From Natronospira elongata (GTDB lineage: Bacteria > Pseudomonadota > Gammaproteobacteria > Natronospirales > Natronospiraceae), in NCBI RefSeq assembly GCF_034931365.1, contig NZ_JAYGII010000006.1:70721-134720 (forward strand): a stretch of 64,000 bases of DNA, in the 5' to 3' direction. Numbering within the stretch: position 1 is the stretch's first letter; each line of letters begins with the position of its first letter. The notes below the pieces were generated by a model. It saw nothing but the letters and a program-made list of their open reading frames with translations. It ran no database searches and was not told the DNA's origin. Below, piece after piece: positions 33,107 through 42,308 of the stretch. The position numbers were made by a program, and so were the translations under genes.

Positions 33107-33850
33107 TCATGGGCCGCCGTCAGCGTGCAGGGCACGCACAATGGCCATCACCGCCGCCAGGGCGGAGACCGCCAGCAGAGCGGGGCGGAGCCAGCCGCCA
33201 TCCAGCCACTGAGCAGCGCGGTCAGATAGCCAGAAGCCCATGAGGGCGGCGGGCAAGAGGCTGATGCCCAGAATGATCTCCTCTACCCCGAAGCGTCCGG
33301 CCCAGGCCAGGGCAAGCAGGGAGAATATGCCCCCTGGCAGAAAGCAGGCGGACAGGGTGCCCCGCAAACGGGGGCCACTGAATTGCTGAAAGGCCAGGGC
33401 GAGTGGTGGGCCGCCGATGGCCGTGGTCGTGGCCATGAAGCCGGCGGCACCCCCCGCGCTGAAGCGCAGGATCGGACCGGGCGATGGCCACGGGCGTCCC
33501 AGGCTGAGGGCAACCCCCAACAGCACCAGAACACCGAACAGCAGGCCCAACAGCTGGTCAGAGACAATCCCCAGAATCATCCCTGCCACCGCCGCTCCCA
33601 GCGCCTTGCCGGGAAGTGTCCAGGCTACGTCTGCCACTGCCACCGCCCGCCAGTCCCGAAGCAGAATCAGTGCCGGCAGGATCATGCCGATAATGATCAC
33701 GGGCGCCGGCACCAGCAGGGGATTGACCAGGAACAGCAGCGGTGCACCCAGCAAGGCCACCCCAAAGCCGATACTGCCTTGCACCGTGGCGCCTACCACC
33801 ACAACCAGGCAGGCCAGAAGCCATTCCACGCTGTCGATGGGGAAATCCAC
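33107..33850 (-). CDS. TauE/SafE family sulfite/anion exporter
   Basis: A 247-residue membrane protein with about eight segments and the two-fold TauE/SafE repeat: GSIGFGVALLGAPLLFLVNPLLVP in the first half (residues about 25-48) and GGAAGFMATTTAIGGPPLALAF in the second. A GTG start fits the ribosome site GAGGAG 7 nt upstream. The family moves sulfite, sulfoacetate or other anions across the inner membrane. It is convergent with the amidotransferase gene (4-nt gap). Confidence 0.88.
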   Translation of the reverse strand: MDFPIDSVEWLLACLVVVVGATVQGSIGFGVALLGAPLLFLVNPLLVPAPVIIIGMILPALILLRDWRAVAVADVAWTLPGKALGAAVAGMILGIVSDQLLGLLFGVLVLLGVALSLGRPWPSPGPILRFSAGGAAGFMATTTAIGGPPLALAFQQFSGPRLRGTLSACFLPGGIFSLLALAWAGRFGVEEIILGISLLPAALMGFWLSDRAAQWLDGGWLRPALLAVSALAAVMAIVRALHADGGP

Positions 33851-34012
33851 TGACTTTCTCCTCGATTCTCGTCATCCCGTCACCAATAAAATCAGTGACT
33901 TGCCTTTATGGTTACATTAACGCAAACTCCCCCGATCGGTGCCTGGAGGCGCAACCGCTTTCCTGGGGGGGGGAAGGTGCACTGTGTTTCGGCATGATAC
34001 ACGGGAGCAAAC

Positions 34013-34279
34013 ATGTCAGAAGGGCTTAATGATGGCGCTCTTCACAGGGATCGTGATGCCAATTTGCTGTTTGCGCGAGGATTGGCGCTGATGCTGTCGG
34101 GCGTGGCCTTGAGTGTGGTCGCCCTGATCTTTCTACCCCGGCTGGAAGGTATTGCCCAGGCCTATCTGGTCTTCGGTGGTCTTGGGCTGAGCGGGTTGCT
34201 TGTCTACCTTATCGGTGCCCGGCCCGTCTGGTCCACTGGCGCCCTGTCCGAACCCCGCAGTGAGCCGTTAAGGGACTAG
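34013..34279 (+). CDS. Small two-segment membrane protein
   Basis: An 88-residue protein with two hydrophobic segments (GLALMLSGVALSVVALIFL and AYLVFGGLGLSGLLVYLIG). No ribosome site stands out before the ATG. Its TAG stop shares a CTAG with the TAG stop of the convergent EamA gene. No family recognised. Confidence 0.6.
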   Translation: MSEGLNDGALHRDRDANLLFARGLALMLSGVALSVVALIFLPRLEGIAQAYLVFGGLGLSGLLVYLIGARPVWSTGALSEPRSEPLRD

Positions 34280-35205
34280 GTGCGTCCCTGTCTCTCGCGA
34301 CTGACCGCCAGCCCCATGGCAGCCAGCAGCAGCGCTGCGCCCAGCCACCCCCAGCCCCCCAGCCGTTCGCCGTGGAGCAGCCAGGCCAGAATGTTGGCCG
34401 TCAGCGGCTCTGCCAGAATCAGCAGGCCCGCCGTCCCGGAGCTGACCAGCCGAAGGCCCGCATAGAACAGGACGTAGGCCACTGCGGTGGGCATCAGGGC
34501 AATCCAGGCCAGTGCCGGCCACGTGGGTCCTTGGTTGGGCGGCAAGGCCCAGTTCCCCGGCATGACCACCACGGCCAATGCCACGGCCGCCACGGTCAGG
34601 CTCAGGGCAGTGGTCCACAGTGGGTCCTGCTCTGCCGGCAGCCCACGACCCGCCAGGGTCAGTACCGCGAAGCAGAAACTCGCTGCCAATGCCATGGGCA
34701 GGCCAAGACGCAGCCCTGCCGCACCCGGCAGCTCAGGGCCGCCACTGCCACTCACGACCAGGATCATGCCGATCACTGCCGCCAGCAGGGCCATGCCCAC
34801 TCGCGCGGACGGTGCCTCGCCGTAGACTGGCCAGGCCATCAGGGCGGTGAGAATGGGAATGGTACAGATCGCCAGCAGCGTTGCCATGGCCACGCCGGTC
34901 GCCGCGATGGCGGAAAAATAGCCGGCCTGGAAGCCGGCCAGGCAGAGACCCATCAGCAGAGTCAGGCCCAGGGGACGCAGTCCCTCGACTGGCCTGCGGG
35001 GAGCGATGATCGCTGCCAGCGCCAGGAGCAGTGGGGCCGCCAGGCCCATGCGCCAGAAACCGATCTCAAGGGCGGTGGCGGTTTCCGACTCATAGATCCA
35101 GCGTGAGGCGACGCCTGCCGTTCCCCAGAGGCAGGCGGCACCGGCTACCAGCAGGGCACCCGCCATCGCCGGCGAGGGGGAAGTGAGGGTCCTGGGCTGG
35201 GCCAT
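34276..35205 (-). CDS. EamA/DMT-family transporter
   Basis: A 309-residue protein with ten hydrophobic segments in two EamA repeats (residues about 14-145 and 155-295). CLWGTAGVASRWIYE opens the first, and FYAGLRLVSSGTAGLLILAEPL is the characteristic late motif of the second. The start at 35205 has AAGGA 10 nt upstream; longer readings lack one. Substrates range from amino acids to nucleosides. It is divergent from the MltF-like gene. Confidence 0.88.
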   Translation of the reverse strand: MAQPRTLTSPSPAMAGALLVAGAACLWGTAGVASRWIYESETATALEIGFWRMGLAAPLLLALAAIIAPRRPVEGLRPLGLTLLMGLCLAGFQAGYFSAIAATGVAMATLLAICTIPILTALMAWPVYGEAPSARVGMALLAAVIGMILVVSGSGGPELPGAAGLRLGLPMALAASFCFAVLTLAGRGLPAEQDPLWTTALSLTVAAVALAVVVMPGNWALPPNQGPTWPALAWIALMPTAVAYVLFYAGLRLVSSGTAGLLILAEPLTANILAWLLHGERLGGWGWLGAALLLAAMGLAVSRERQGRT

Positions 35206-35273
35206 GCTGATCATCCTTGCCAGAAAATATTTAGCTGCCACTATACAAGGGAGAGACACAGGGAGGGGATGGC

Positions 35274-37352
35274 ATGTTGAGAGGGTTAGTCGTATTCGCC
35301 ATGGGCTTGCTTGTGGTTGGCTGCGAGCGCTCGGACGAGGCGCCCACGCCCACAGGCAATGGCGGTGGCTATGTGGAGACCGGCGATCTCCCTGCCCTGG
35401 AGAGTCGCGGCCAATTGCGCATCCTGGTCCATCGACGAGCCGAGGATTATCTCCCCAGGGACGGATATCCCTTTGATCTGGAACGCCAGATGGCCGAGCG
35501 CTACGCCCGGTCTCGCGGCCTGGAGCCCGTGATTGTGCCCCTGGATGATTATGGTGATTTGATCCCTGCACTCCTGGACGGCCGCGGTGATCTGATCGCC
35601 GCCAACATGACTGCCACCGCTGATCGCCGTGATCAGGTGAATTTCACGGTCGGTCTGGACCAGACACGGGAGTTGGTGGTGGGTCGGGCCGATGGCCCGC
35701 AAGCGGATTCGGTGGAGGCCCTGTTCGGGCATCGAGTGGGGGTGATGCGGGACACGGCTTTCTGGGAAGTGGCCCAATCACGTCTTGCGGACCGTGAAGG
35801 TATTGAGTTGATCCCCCTGCCTGCCACCCACAGCAGTGACGATGTATTGGATGAACTGGCAGAGGGGGCGTTTGATTTCGCCATCCAGGACAGCAACGTG
35901 CTGGACGTTGTTGAAAACTATCGGACGGAGCTGCGCCGCCAGTTCCCCCTGGGCGACTCGCGGCCGCTGGCCTGGGCGGTGCGTCCGGACAATCCGGAGC
36001 TCGAGCGCAGCCTCAACCGCTTCCTCACCCGTGAACGCCTGACCCGGTCGGAGATCGAGGCCCACCGGGATGATCTGGCGGGCATCCGTGAGCGTCGCGT
36101 GCTCAGGGTGATCACGCGCAACAATGCGGCCAGCTACTACCTCTATCGGGGAGAATTGGTCGGTTTTGAATACGAATTGGCAAAACGCTTTGCCGATGCC
36201 CTTGGTGTTCGCCTGCAGATGGTCGTGGCCCGTGATCACGAGGACATGATTCCCATGTTGAAGGAAGGTCGTGGCGACATGATCGCCGCCTTCCTGACCC
36301 GCACGGATGAGCGTGAGGCCAGAGGCATCCGTTTTTCCCGCCCCTACCATTACGCCACCGAAACGGTCGTCGCTCGCAAGGGCGAGGCACCTCTGGATTC
36401 GCCCGAGGACCTGGCCGGACGTACCCTTCATTTGCGCCGCGCCAGCAGCTATTGGGGGACGGCTCAGGCCCTTGTCGAGGAGGGTATCGAACTGGAATTG
36501 GCCACTGTCCCGGCCAATATGGAGACCGAGGAAATCATTGCCCGGGTGGCGACCGGAGAATTCGACCTGACCGTTGCCGACAGTCACATCCTGCAATCCA
36601 AGATGACGACCCGTGATGATGTTCATGGGGTATTGGCACTGGGCGAGCCAGTGGCCCATGGCTGGGCGGTTCGCGAGGACACCCCCCGGCTGTTGGCGGC
36701 GATCAATGGTTTCTGGGATGCCGAGTATCGGGGCTTGCACTACAACATTTTCTATCGTCGCTATTTCGAGGATGACAGCCGGATTCGGGCTCACCGAGCC
36801 GGGCGGATCGGGCCCATGGATGGGGGTGAACTGTCGCCCTGGGATGAGCTGGTCCGGGAATACGCTGAGCGCTATGACTTTGACTGGCGCCTGATTCTGT
36901 CCCAGATGTATCAGGAATCCCGTTTTGATCCCGAGGCGGTATCCTGGGTCGGTGCCAGGGGTTTGATGCAGGTCATGCCGCGAACCGGGCGGGAACTGGG
37001 CATGTCGCCCCTGGATGATCCCGAGGTAAGCGTTCACGCCGGTACCCGCTATATGGACTGGTTGCGTGATCGCTTCCCGGATCGCCTGCCCGTGGACGAA
37101 CGCACCTGGTTCAGCCTGGCGGCCTATAATGCCGGCATCGGCCACGTTCGTGATGCCCGCCGGTTGGCGGCCAGCAAGGGCTGGGATCCGGATCGCTGGT
37201 TCGGTAACGTGGAGGAGGCCATGCTGCTGTTATCCGAGCCTCGCTATCACCAGCAGGCCCGGCATGGTTATGTTCGGGGGCGCGAACCCTACCACTACGT
37301 CCGCCATATTCGTGATCGTTACCGGGCCTATGTCAGCCTGACCGAGGACTGA
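35274..37352 (+). CDS. MltF-like lipoprotein transglycosylase with two solute-binding domains
   Basis: A 692-residue predicted lipoprotein (MLRGLVVFAMGLLVVGC, lipobox VVGC). Two periplasmic binding protein type-3 domains follow in tandem: about 45-262 (LPALESRGQLRILVHRRAED) and about 272-490 (RERRVLRVITRNNAASYYLY). An SLT lytic transglycosylase domain closes the protein (about 520-690): YQESRFDPEAVSWVGARGLM contains the catalytic Glu548, followed by QVMPRTGRELGM and LAAYNAGIGHV. Canonical MltF has one regulatory binding domain (about 518 residues). It cleaves peptidoglycan at the outer membrane, presumably gated by ligands of the binding domains. The sirtuin gene follows after 6 nt. Confidence 0.88.
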   Translation: MLRGLVVFAMGLLVVGCERSDEAPTPTGNGGGYVETGDLPALESRGQLRILVHRRAEDYLPRDGYPFDLERQMAERYARSRGLEPVIVPLDDYGDLIPALLDGRGDLIAANMTATADRRDQVNFTVGLDQTRELVVGRADGPQADSVEALFGHRVGVMRDTAFWEVAQSRLADREGIELIPLPATHSSDDVLDELAEGAFDFAIQDSNVLDVVENYRTELRRQFPLGDSRPLAWAVRPDNPELERSLNRFLTRERLTRSEIEAHRDDLAGIRERRVLRVITRNNAASYYLYRGELVGFEYELAKRFADALGVRLQMVVARDHEDMIPMLKEGRGDMIAAFLTRTDEREARGIRFSRPYHYATETVVARKGEAPLDSPEDLAGRTLHLRRASSYWGTAQALVEEGIELELATVPANMETEEIIARVATGEFDLTVADSHILQSKMTTRDDVHGVLALGEPVAHGWAVREDTPRLLAAINGFWDAEYRGLHYNIFYRRYFEDDSRIRAHRAGRIGPMDGGELSPWDELVREYAERYDFDWRLILSQMYQESRFDPEAVSWVGARGLMQVMPRTGRELGMSPLDDPEVSVHAGTRYMDWLRDRFPDRLPVDERTWFSLAAYNAGIGHVRDARRLAASKGWDPDRWFGNVEEAMLLLSEPRYHQQARHGYVRGREPYHYVRHIRDRYRAYVSLTED

Positions 37353-37358
37353 AACTTC

Positions 37359-38270
37359 ATGGCCAGTGTCATCAACCCGCGCATCCCCGAGTTTCGATCC
37401 TGGCCAGCGGCCAGAGTGGATAGGGGCGATGTGATGACCCTGGTCCGCTTTCTGGAAGCTCACCCCCGCACTCTGGTGCTGAGTGGGGCCGGGTGCAGCA
37501 CGGATTCCGGCATTCCCGCCTATCGCGACGCCCATGGCCGCTGGACCCGGCGGCAACCCATCCAGTACCAGGCCTTCATGTCCAGCGAGTCCACCCGTCG
37601 TCGCTATTGGGCCAGGAGTTATCTGGGCTGGCCGCGCATGCAGGCCGCCCGCCCTAACCCCGCCCACCGGGCCCTGGCCGAGCTGCAATCGGCCGGACTG
37701 CTGGGCGGCCTGGTGACCCAGAACGTGGATGGCCTGCATCAGCGTGCGGGTTCCTCGGACGTGGTGGAGCTGCACGGGACCCTGTCTCGCGTCCTCTGCC
37801 AGCACTGCGGTCTGAAACTGGGTCGGGATGCACTGCAATCTGAGCTGAATGCCTGTAATCCAGGCTGGCAGGCCCGGGTTGAGGGCATCAACCCGGATGG
37901 TGATGCGGAACTGGATGAGGCCGCGCACCGGGGGTTCAACTTTATTGATTGCCCCGAGTGCAGCGGCATTCTCAAGCCGGATGTGGTCTTCTTCGGCGAG
38001 AACGTCCCTGCACAGCGGGTGGAGCGGGTTCGTGCCTTGCTCGGTGATTGTGATGCCCTGCTGATAGTCGGCTCATCGCTGGCCGTATGGTCCGGCTTCC
38101 GATTCGCCCGGGAAGCGGCCCTGGCAGGCCTGCCCGTGGTCGCCGTCAATCAGGGCCGCACCCGCGCCGATGACCTCCTCCGTTTCAAGGTGGAGGCCTC
38201 CTGTCATCAGGTCCTGGCCACGGTGGGTGAAAGATTGGCCGCGCCCAAGGTGTTTGGCAAGGATCGCTAG
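37359..38270 (+). CDS. Sirtuin (Sir2) NAD-dependent protein deacylase, class II-like
   Basis: A 303-residue protein with the full Sir2 core: LSGAGCSTDSGIPAYRD binds NAD, TQNVDGLHQRAG and VVELHGTL carry the catalytic His, CQHCG and CPECSG are the zinc pairs, and PDVVFFGENVP follows. The sequence pattern (GIPAYRD, QRAGS) resembles the SIRT4-type class II rather than CobB. It removes acyl groups from lysines, releasing nicotinamide and O-acyl-ADP-ribose. A later in-frame ATG at 37434 would leave the core intact. Stop overlaps the convergent kinase stop in a CTAG. Confidence 0.9.
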   Translation: MASVINPRIPEFRSWPAARVDRGDVMTLVRFLEAHPRTLVLSGAGCSTDSGIPAYRDAHGRWTRRQPIQYQAFMSSESTRRRYWARSYLGWPRMQAARPNPAHRALAELQSAGLLGGLVTQNVDGLHQRAGSSDVVELHGTLSRVLCQHCGLKLGRDALQSELNACNPGWQARVEGINPDGDAELDEAAHRGFNFIDCPECSGILKPDVVFFGENVPAQRVERVRALLGDCDALLIVGSSLAVWSGFRFAREAALAGLPVVAVNQGRTRADDLLRFKVEASCHQVLATVGERLAAPKVFGKDR

Positions 38271-39016
38271 TTCAGCCTCGGGCTTGGGGTGAATAGGCTG
38301 GGCTGCTCTTGCGCCCAGGCCCCCAGGTCCGGGACCTGGCCAGCGAGGCCGTCAATCAGGGCCCGCCTGGCTGACGGCATTTGCAGCCAATTGGGACTCC
38401 CCAGGCGGAAGTCCATGTCCTGCCAGAAACTCCGTAATCGATTGCCCAGCATTGCCCGGGGGATGATCGGCAGGGGATAAAGCCCCTCGAGGTCAATCAG
38501 CGAGAGCCGTGGCTCTGTCTGGTCATAGTGGTTGAAGTGAACAAAAAAATTGTGGCAGCGCGGGTCCTGGTGATGAATCCCGGCCTTGTGCAGGCGCCCG
38601 AAGACCCTTCCCATGGAATGCAGCAATAACCTCAAACGCGGCATTTCCGTGCCCACCTGCTTCAGCCATTGGTCCAGTCGTACGCCGCCCACATCACGGG
38701 TGACCACATAGGCGAGGGGGCGTGGCTGAGATCTTGCCCGCAGAATGCCACAGGACTCGGTACTCGCCGAGTCGAGTCCGGCTGCCTGCAGCCTCTGGGC
38801 CATCTCCCGAGCATGATGGGGTGGTCGGAGCCGGTGCTTGATTCGGTCGCGCAGGCGACAGATGGGCATGGCCTTGATGAACAGGGGGAGGCCTTCGGGG
38901 CAGTTCAGCTTGACCACGCGGGTCCTGCAGTCATCGCCACGGGCGAGCCGGGCAAGCAGCTTCTGTACTCTCGAGTGATTGCAGTCAATTGGATCTATCT
39001 GTTGAACCGGGGTCAC
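38267..39016 (-). CDS. Lipopolysaccharide (Kdo/WaaP-type) kinase family protein
   Basis: A GTG at 39016 with GGAG 9 nt upstream gives 249 residues; the frame stays open further upstream without a start signal. The fold is kinase-like: a Lys strand (LPLFIKAMPI), then GRVFGRLHKAGIHHQDPRCH with the catalytic HxD and Asn (HNFFV), then LSLIDLEGLYPL as the metal-binding Asp. WaaP/InaA relatives phosphorylate core LPS sugars. LPS genes are not adjacent, so the target is uncertain. Confidence 0.8.
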   Translation of the reverse strand: MTPVQQIDPIDCNHSRVQKLLARLARGDDCRTRVVKLNCPEGLPLFIKAMPICRLRDRIKHRLRPPHHAREMAQRLQAAGLDSASTESCGILRARSQPRPLAYVVTRDVGGVRLDQWLKQVGTEMPRLRLLLHSMGRVFGRLHKAGIHHQDPRCHNFFVHFNHYDQTEPRLSLIDLEGLYPLPIIPRAMLGNRLRSFWQDMDFRLGSPNWLQMPSARRALIDGLAGQVPDLGAWAQEQPSLFTPSPRLN

Positions 39017-39072
39017 GAGGTTTCTCCGCCAGGACGTTGGCGGATAGACCCGGTCAGGGCGGGTGTCGTTAC

Positions 39073-39105
39073 AAAAAAAGCAAGGGCCGTGGCGGCGGCC
39101 CTTGC
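39073..39105 (-). terminator. Terminator of the universal stress protein gene
   Basis: Leftward stem GCAAGGGCC / GGCCCTTGC (39105-39080) followed by TTTTTTT (39079-39073), 19 nt past the stop. Confidence 0.9.
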
Positions 39106-39123
39106 TTGCAGAAGGCGGCCTGC

Positions 39124-40053
39124 CTACTTCGTCGCGGCGGCAAAGCCCTCCGGCTTGATCGCCAGGACGTCGCATTCCAGGTTGCCGAGAATGGCCTCGG
39201 CGGTACTGCCCATGATCAGGCGGGTCAGGCCCTTACGGGTGACCGTGCCCATCACCAGCAGATCCACGCCCTGTTCCCGGGTGAAATCGGGAATCGCACG
39301 GCGCGCGGTGGCATCGATGAAATGGGCGTGGCTGGGGTCAACGTCGAAGCGGTCAGTGAGTTGCCGCAGGGCATTGCGGTGGTGAGTGGCGATTTCCTCA
39401 CGGACCTTCTCGAATTGCAGCGCAGGACCTTCAATAGGTGAGTTGGCCCCCAGGGGCTGGGTCTGGCAGGCGTGAATGACATCCAGCCGCGCCTCATAGT
39501 GCTTGGCCAGGGATTGGGCGGTGGTCAGAATGCGTTCATCCAGTTCCGCCGGCTTGCCGCGCTCATGGAAGGGGTCCACCGCAGCGGCGATACGTCCGGG
39601 CTTGTCCTTGCTGGTGGACTTGACCAGCATCAGGGGGACCGGGCAGCGGCGCAACAGGTGCCAGTCCAAAGGGGTGAAAAAGGCGCGCGACAGACGGGAG
39701 CCGGCGTCGCAGTCCTTGACCACCAGGTCGTAGTCGCCCTCCGCCACTGTCTCCAGGACCTTGTCCGCCAATGGTCGACCGGTCTTCACACGGGTCTCGA
39801 TCTCAATGCCATCTTCCCCCAGGGAGTCAGCCAGGTTGTTCAGCCACTGGGCCGTCTCCTGCTCCCAGATATCGATGGCCTGACGGGTCAGGGCATCCCC
39901 CATCAAGCCGGATTCCACAATCGTCTGGTGGTCCTCGAACACCGCCAGGGTGAGGCTGGCACCGTGGTCGCGGGCCATGGCCAGGGCTCGCTGTGCCGCC
40001 CGGTTCTTGTCCAGGGACGGGTCGAGGATGGCGAGTATGCGACTGGTCTTCAT
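39124..40053 (-). CDS. uspE: Universal stress protein, tandem-domain UspE type
   Basis: A 309-residue soluble protein with two Usp domains (about 1-150 and 155-305), close to E. coli UspE (316). Domain 1 has RILAILDPSLDKNRAAQRA; domain 2 ends with DLLVMGTVTRKGLTRLIMGSTAEAILG (described as residues about 265-291), the G-x2-G-x9-G(S/T) nucleotide loop, and LECDVLAIKP. GGAG lies 9 nt before the chosen ATG. UspE family proteins aid stress survival and motility or aggregation control. It has its own terminator. Confidence 0.88.
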   Translation of the reverse strand: MKTSRILAILDPSLDKNRAAQRALAMARDHGASLTLAVFEDHQTIVESGLMGDALTRQAIDIWEQETAQWLNNLADSLGEDGIEIETRVKTGRPLADKVLETVAEGDYDLVVKDCDAGSRLSRAFFTPLDWHLLRRCPVPLMLVKSTSKDKPGRIAAAVDPFHERGKPAELDERILTTAQSLAKHYEARLDVIHACQTQPLGANSPIEGPALQFEKVREEIATHHRNALRQLTDRFDVDPSHAHFIDATARRAIPDFTREQGVDLLVMGTVTRKGLTRLIMGSTAEAILGNLECDVLAIKPEGFAAATK

Positions 40054-40278
40054 GGCTGGGTTCTCCTTCGGCATTGTTTCCCGGGCCATCACTGCCCCAG
40101 CAGCGAGGTCCGGTTCATATTCGAATTCTCTTTCCCAAGATACTATTCGTGGTTCAGGGAAACCAGATTGATCTGCATCAAGCGAGCCGTGATTCGGTCG
40201 GCATTTGAGTGCGGACGGCGGAAGTGAGAAGCTGTTACCGGTGGAGGGGGTCCACGTGGATGAAGAAGGAGGTAGTCC

Positions 40279-40533
40279 ATGATCAAGCGAATGCTGATCC
40301 TCATGGTCCTCATGGCTTTGCCGGCACTGGCCTGGGCTCATACCTGCCCGGCTTACGAGGATATGATCAACGAATCCCTCGAAATGGCGGAGGAGATGGG
40401 CCTTTCCGATGAAACCGTGACGGAAATCGAGTCGTTGCGGGACGAGGGCATGCGCCATCACGAAGAGGGCGATCACGACACGGCCATCGCCCTCTTGGAC
40501 GAGGCCCTGTCTCTGATTGAGAGCGGCGGCTGA
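40279..40533 (+). CDS. Small exported protein of unknown function
   Basis: An 84-residue protein behind a strong ribosome site (AAGGAGGTAGTCC before the ATG). A signal peptide (MIKRMLILMVLMALPALAWA, cut before HTCPA) leads to a 64-residue mature part that is acidic, helical and His-rich (GMRHHEEGDHDTA). The mature part looks like a short TPR-like hairpin (DTAIALLDEALSLIE) and could bind metal, which is a guess. No family recognised. Confidence 0.75.
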   Translation: MIKRMLILMVLMALPALAWAHTCPAYEDMINESLEMAEEMGLSDETVTEIESLRDEGMRHHEEGDHDTAIALLDEALSLIESGG

Positions 40534-40613
40534 TCAGCCCGGCCGGTGCGGGTCCCCGGCAGTCTGCCGGGGACCGATTCTCAGCGTGGCCCGAGATATG
40601 AGGACAGGGTGCG

Positions 40614-40877
40614 GTGGAAGACAATCCCTACAAGCAGGCGGAAGTTCGGGCCCGGGCCCTGCGTGATTTTCTGATCCACCTGCTGATCTTTGTGCCCTCC
40701 GCCGGTCTGTTGCTGCTGTTCCAGTGGCTGGCGGGCGAGTCTCAGACCTGGATCAACTGGCTGCTGCTGTTCTGGCTGTTCGGCCTCGGTCTGCACGGCA
40801 TTTCCCTGCTAAATCCCTTCGCCCGTGTGATGCGCCTGCTGGATGAGGATCGCCTGCGGGACCGCAGTCGCCGCTAG
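40614..40877 (+). CDS. 2TM-domain small membrane protein
   Basis: An 87-residue protein from a GTG. A charged N-terminus (EDNPYKQAEVRARALRDF) leads to two membrane segments (LLIFVPSAGLLLLFQWL and WLLLFWLFGLGLHGI), then a basic tail. This matches the bacterial 2TM domain often found with signalling proteins. GAGGA lies 11-12 nt upstream. Its TAG stop shares a CTAG with the convergent transporter gene. Confidence 0.7.
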   Translation: MEDNPYKQAEVRARALRDFLIHLLIFVPSAGLLLLFQWLAGESQTWINWLLLFWLFGLGLHGISLLNPFARVMRLLDEDRLRDRSRR

Positions 40878-42151
40878 CCGCTCAGCCGCCAGCCGATCCA
40901 GGCCAGCGAAAAACCCACCAGGAATGCCAGACCCAGCCAGCTCAGTCCCCGGAGGACGGGGCCGGGGCGCTCTGCTGTCGGCATCCAGGGGCCGGTCACT
41001 GCTCGCAGGTTGAGCCAGGCGAGAATGGGGGCCGAGAGAAAGGAGACGGTGGTGGCGAAATCCACCAGGGTGGTGAAGGCGCCACCAAAGTAGCGAATAA
41101 TCACCAGGGCGCCGGCGGCGACCAGCAGAAAAGCGGCAACATACACCCTTGGCCCGCTGTCGGGGCTCATCTCCCGGCCCGGCAACAGAAAACCCGCCAG
41201 GGCGGTGAGCACGCGGGGATAGGCATCGCTGACCGCCAGGGTCGTGCTGAACATTACCACCAGAGCCGTGAATAGAATCACCGGCACACTCCAGTCTCCC
41301 AGCAGCTGGCCGTAGAGTTGGGCGAACTGGCTGGAGAAGGCCACGGCACTGTCCGAGAAGCGCTCACCGCTGCCGAACATGACCAGGGCGCCGAGCACCA
41401 GGAAACAGGCGGCCAGCAGGGTGGCGCCGGCATAACCGATCTTGAAATCCAGCAGGGCGTGGCGGACGCTGACCCGCTGACCGGTGCTGCGGCTACGCTC
41501 CATGGCCCATAGAGAGTGCCAGGCGGCCACATCCAGAGGGATGGGCATCCATCCCATCAACGCCAGCAGGAAGGCAATGCCGGCGCCGGTCCAGAGGCTG
41601 GACAACGGCGGTGCTGCGGTTTCCGCGGTCCATTCGCCGGGATTGAGCAGGGCGAGACTGACTGCGGCCAGCGTCAGGACAGCCAGCACGGACATGATCA
41701 GTTTCATGCTCAGGTCCAGGCCCCGGAAACGCCCCAGCAGCAGGACCAGGCCGCATACCGCCAGGATGATTGCGGAGATCAGCACAGTATCCAGTTCGGG
41801 TGCAAACAGGCGGCTGGCCAGACCGGCGGTCACCAGGGTCACGCTGGCCAGAATCACGAACATCGTACCCACAGTGATCAGGACATAGAGGGACAAAGCC
41901 CAGCGGCCCTGGCGGCGATAGGCGGCAAGCAGGCTTTCACCCGTCGCCGCGGTATAGCGGGGACCAAATTCCAGGAAGGGATATTTCAGCAGGCAGGTGA
42001 TAAGGACCAGGCCCAGGAGCAGCAGGCCGTATTCGGCCCCCGCCCGGGTTGCCTGCACCAGATGCGATACGCCCACGGCGGCGCCGGCCATCAGCAGACC
42101 GGGGCCGAGGGCATGGAGCCAGGCACGGGGTTGGGCTGACGCTTGCGTCAC
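40874..42151 (-). CDS. Nramp-related divalent metal transporter
   Basis: A GTG at 42151 with GGGAG 9 nt upstream gives 425 residues and about eleven hydrophobic segments. GPGLLMAGAAVGVSHLVQAT near the N-terminus corresponds to segment 1, where true Nramp proteins have the metal-binding DPGN; here that motif is absent. GWMPIPLDVAAWHSLWAMER in segment 6 replaces the usual MPH motif. Such Nramp-related carriers may move other cations, for example magnesium or aluminium, so manganese/iron import should not be assumed. Divergent from msrA. Confidence 0.82.
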   Translation of the reverse strand: MTQASAQPRAWLHALGPGLLMAGAAVGVSHLVQATRAGAEYGLLLLGLVLITCLLKYPFLEFGPRYTAATGESLLAAYRRQGRWALSLYVLITVGTMFVILASVTLVTAGLASRLFAPELDTVLISAIILAVCGLVLLLGRFRGLDLSMKLIMSVLAVLTLAAVSLALLNPGEWTAETAAPPLSSLWTGAGIAFLLALMGWMPIPLDVAAWHSLWAMERSRSTGQRVSVRHALLDFKIGYAGATLLAACFLVLGALVMFGSGERFSDSAVAFSSQFAQLYGQLLGDWSVPVILFTALVVMFSTTLAVSDAYPRVLTALAGFLLPGREMSPDSGPRVYVAAFLLVAAGALVIIRYFGGAFTTLVDFATTVSFLSAPILAWLNLRAVTGPWMPTAERPGPVLRGLSWLGLAFLVGFSLAWIGWRLSG

Positions 42152-42308
42152 GGATACTTCTCCCTGGGGAATTTTGCGGGCCCTTGCGGGTCGAAAGGCG
42201 AAAGTAAAGCGCATTGGTGCCGCGGCCTGCAAATCCGGCCTCTCCCCAGGCCGGGGTTTTTCTGCCGCAGCCTTGATTTTGGGGCCCTTGGATGGAGACA
42301 ATCTCCCC

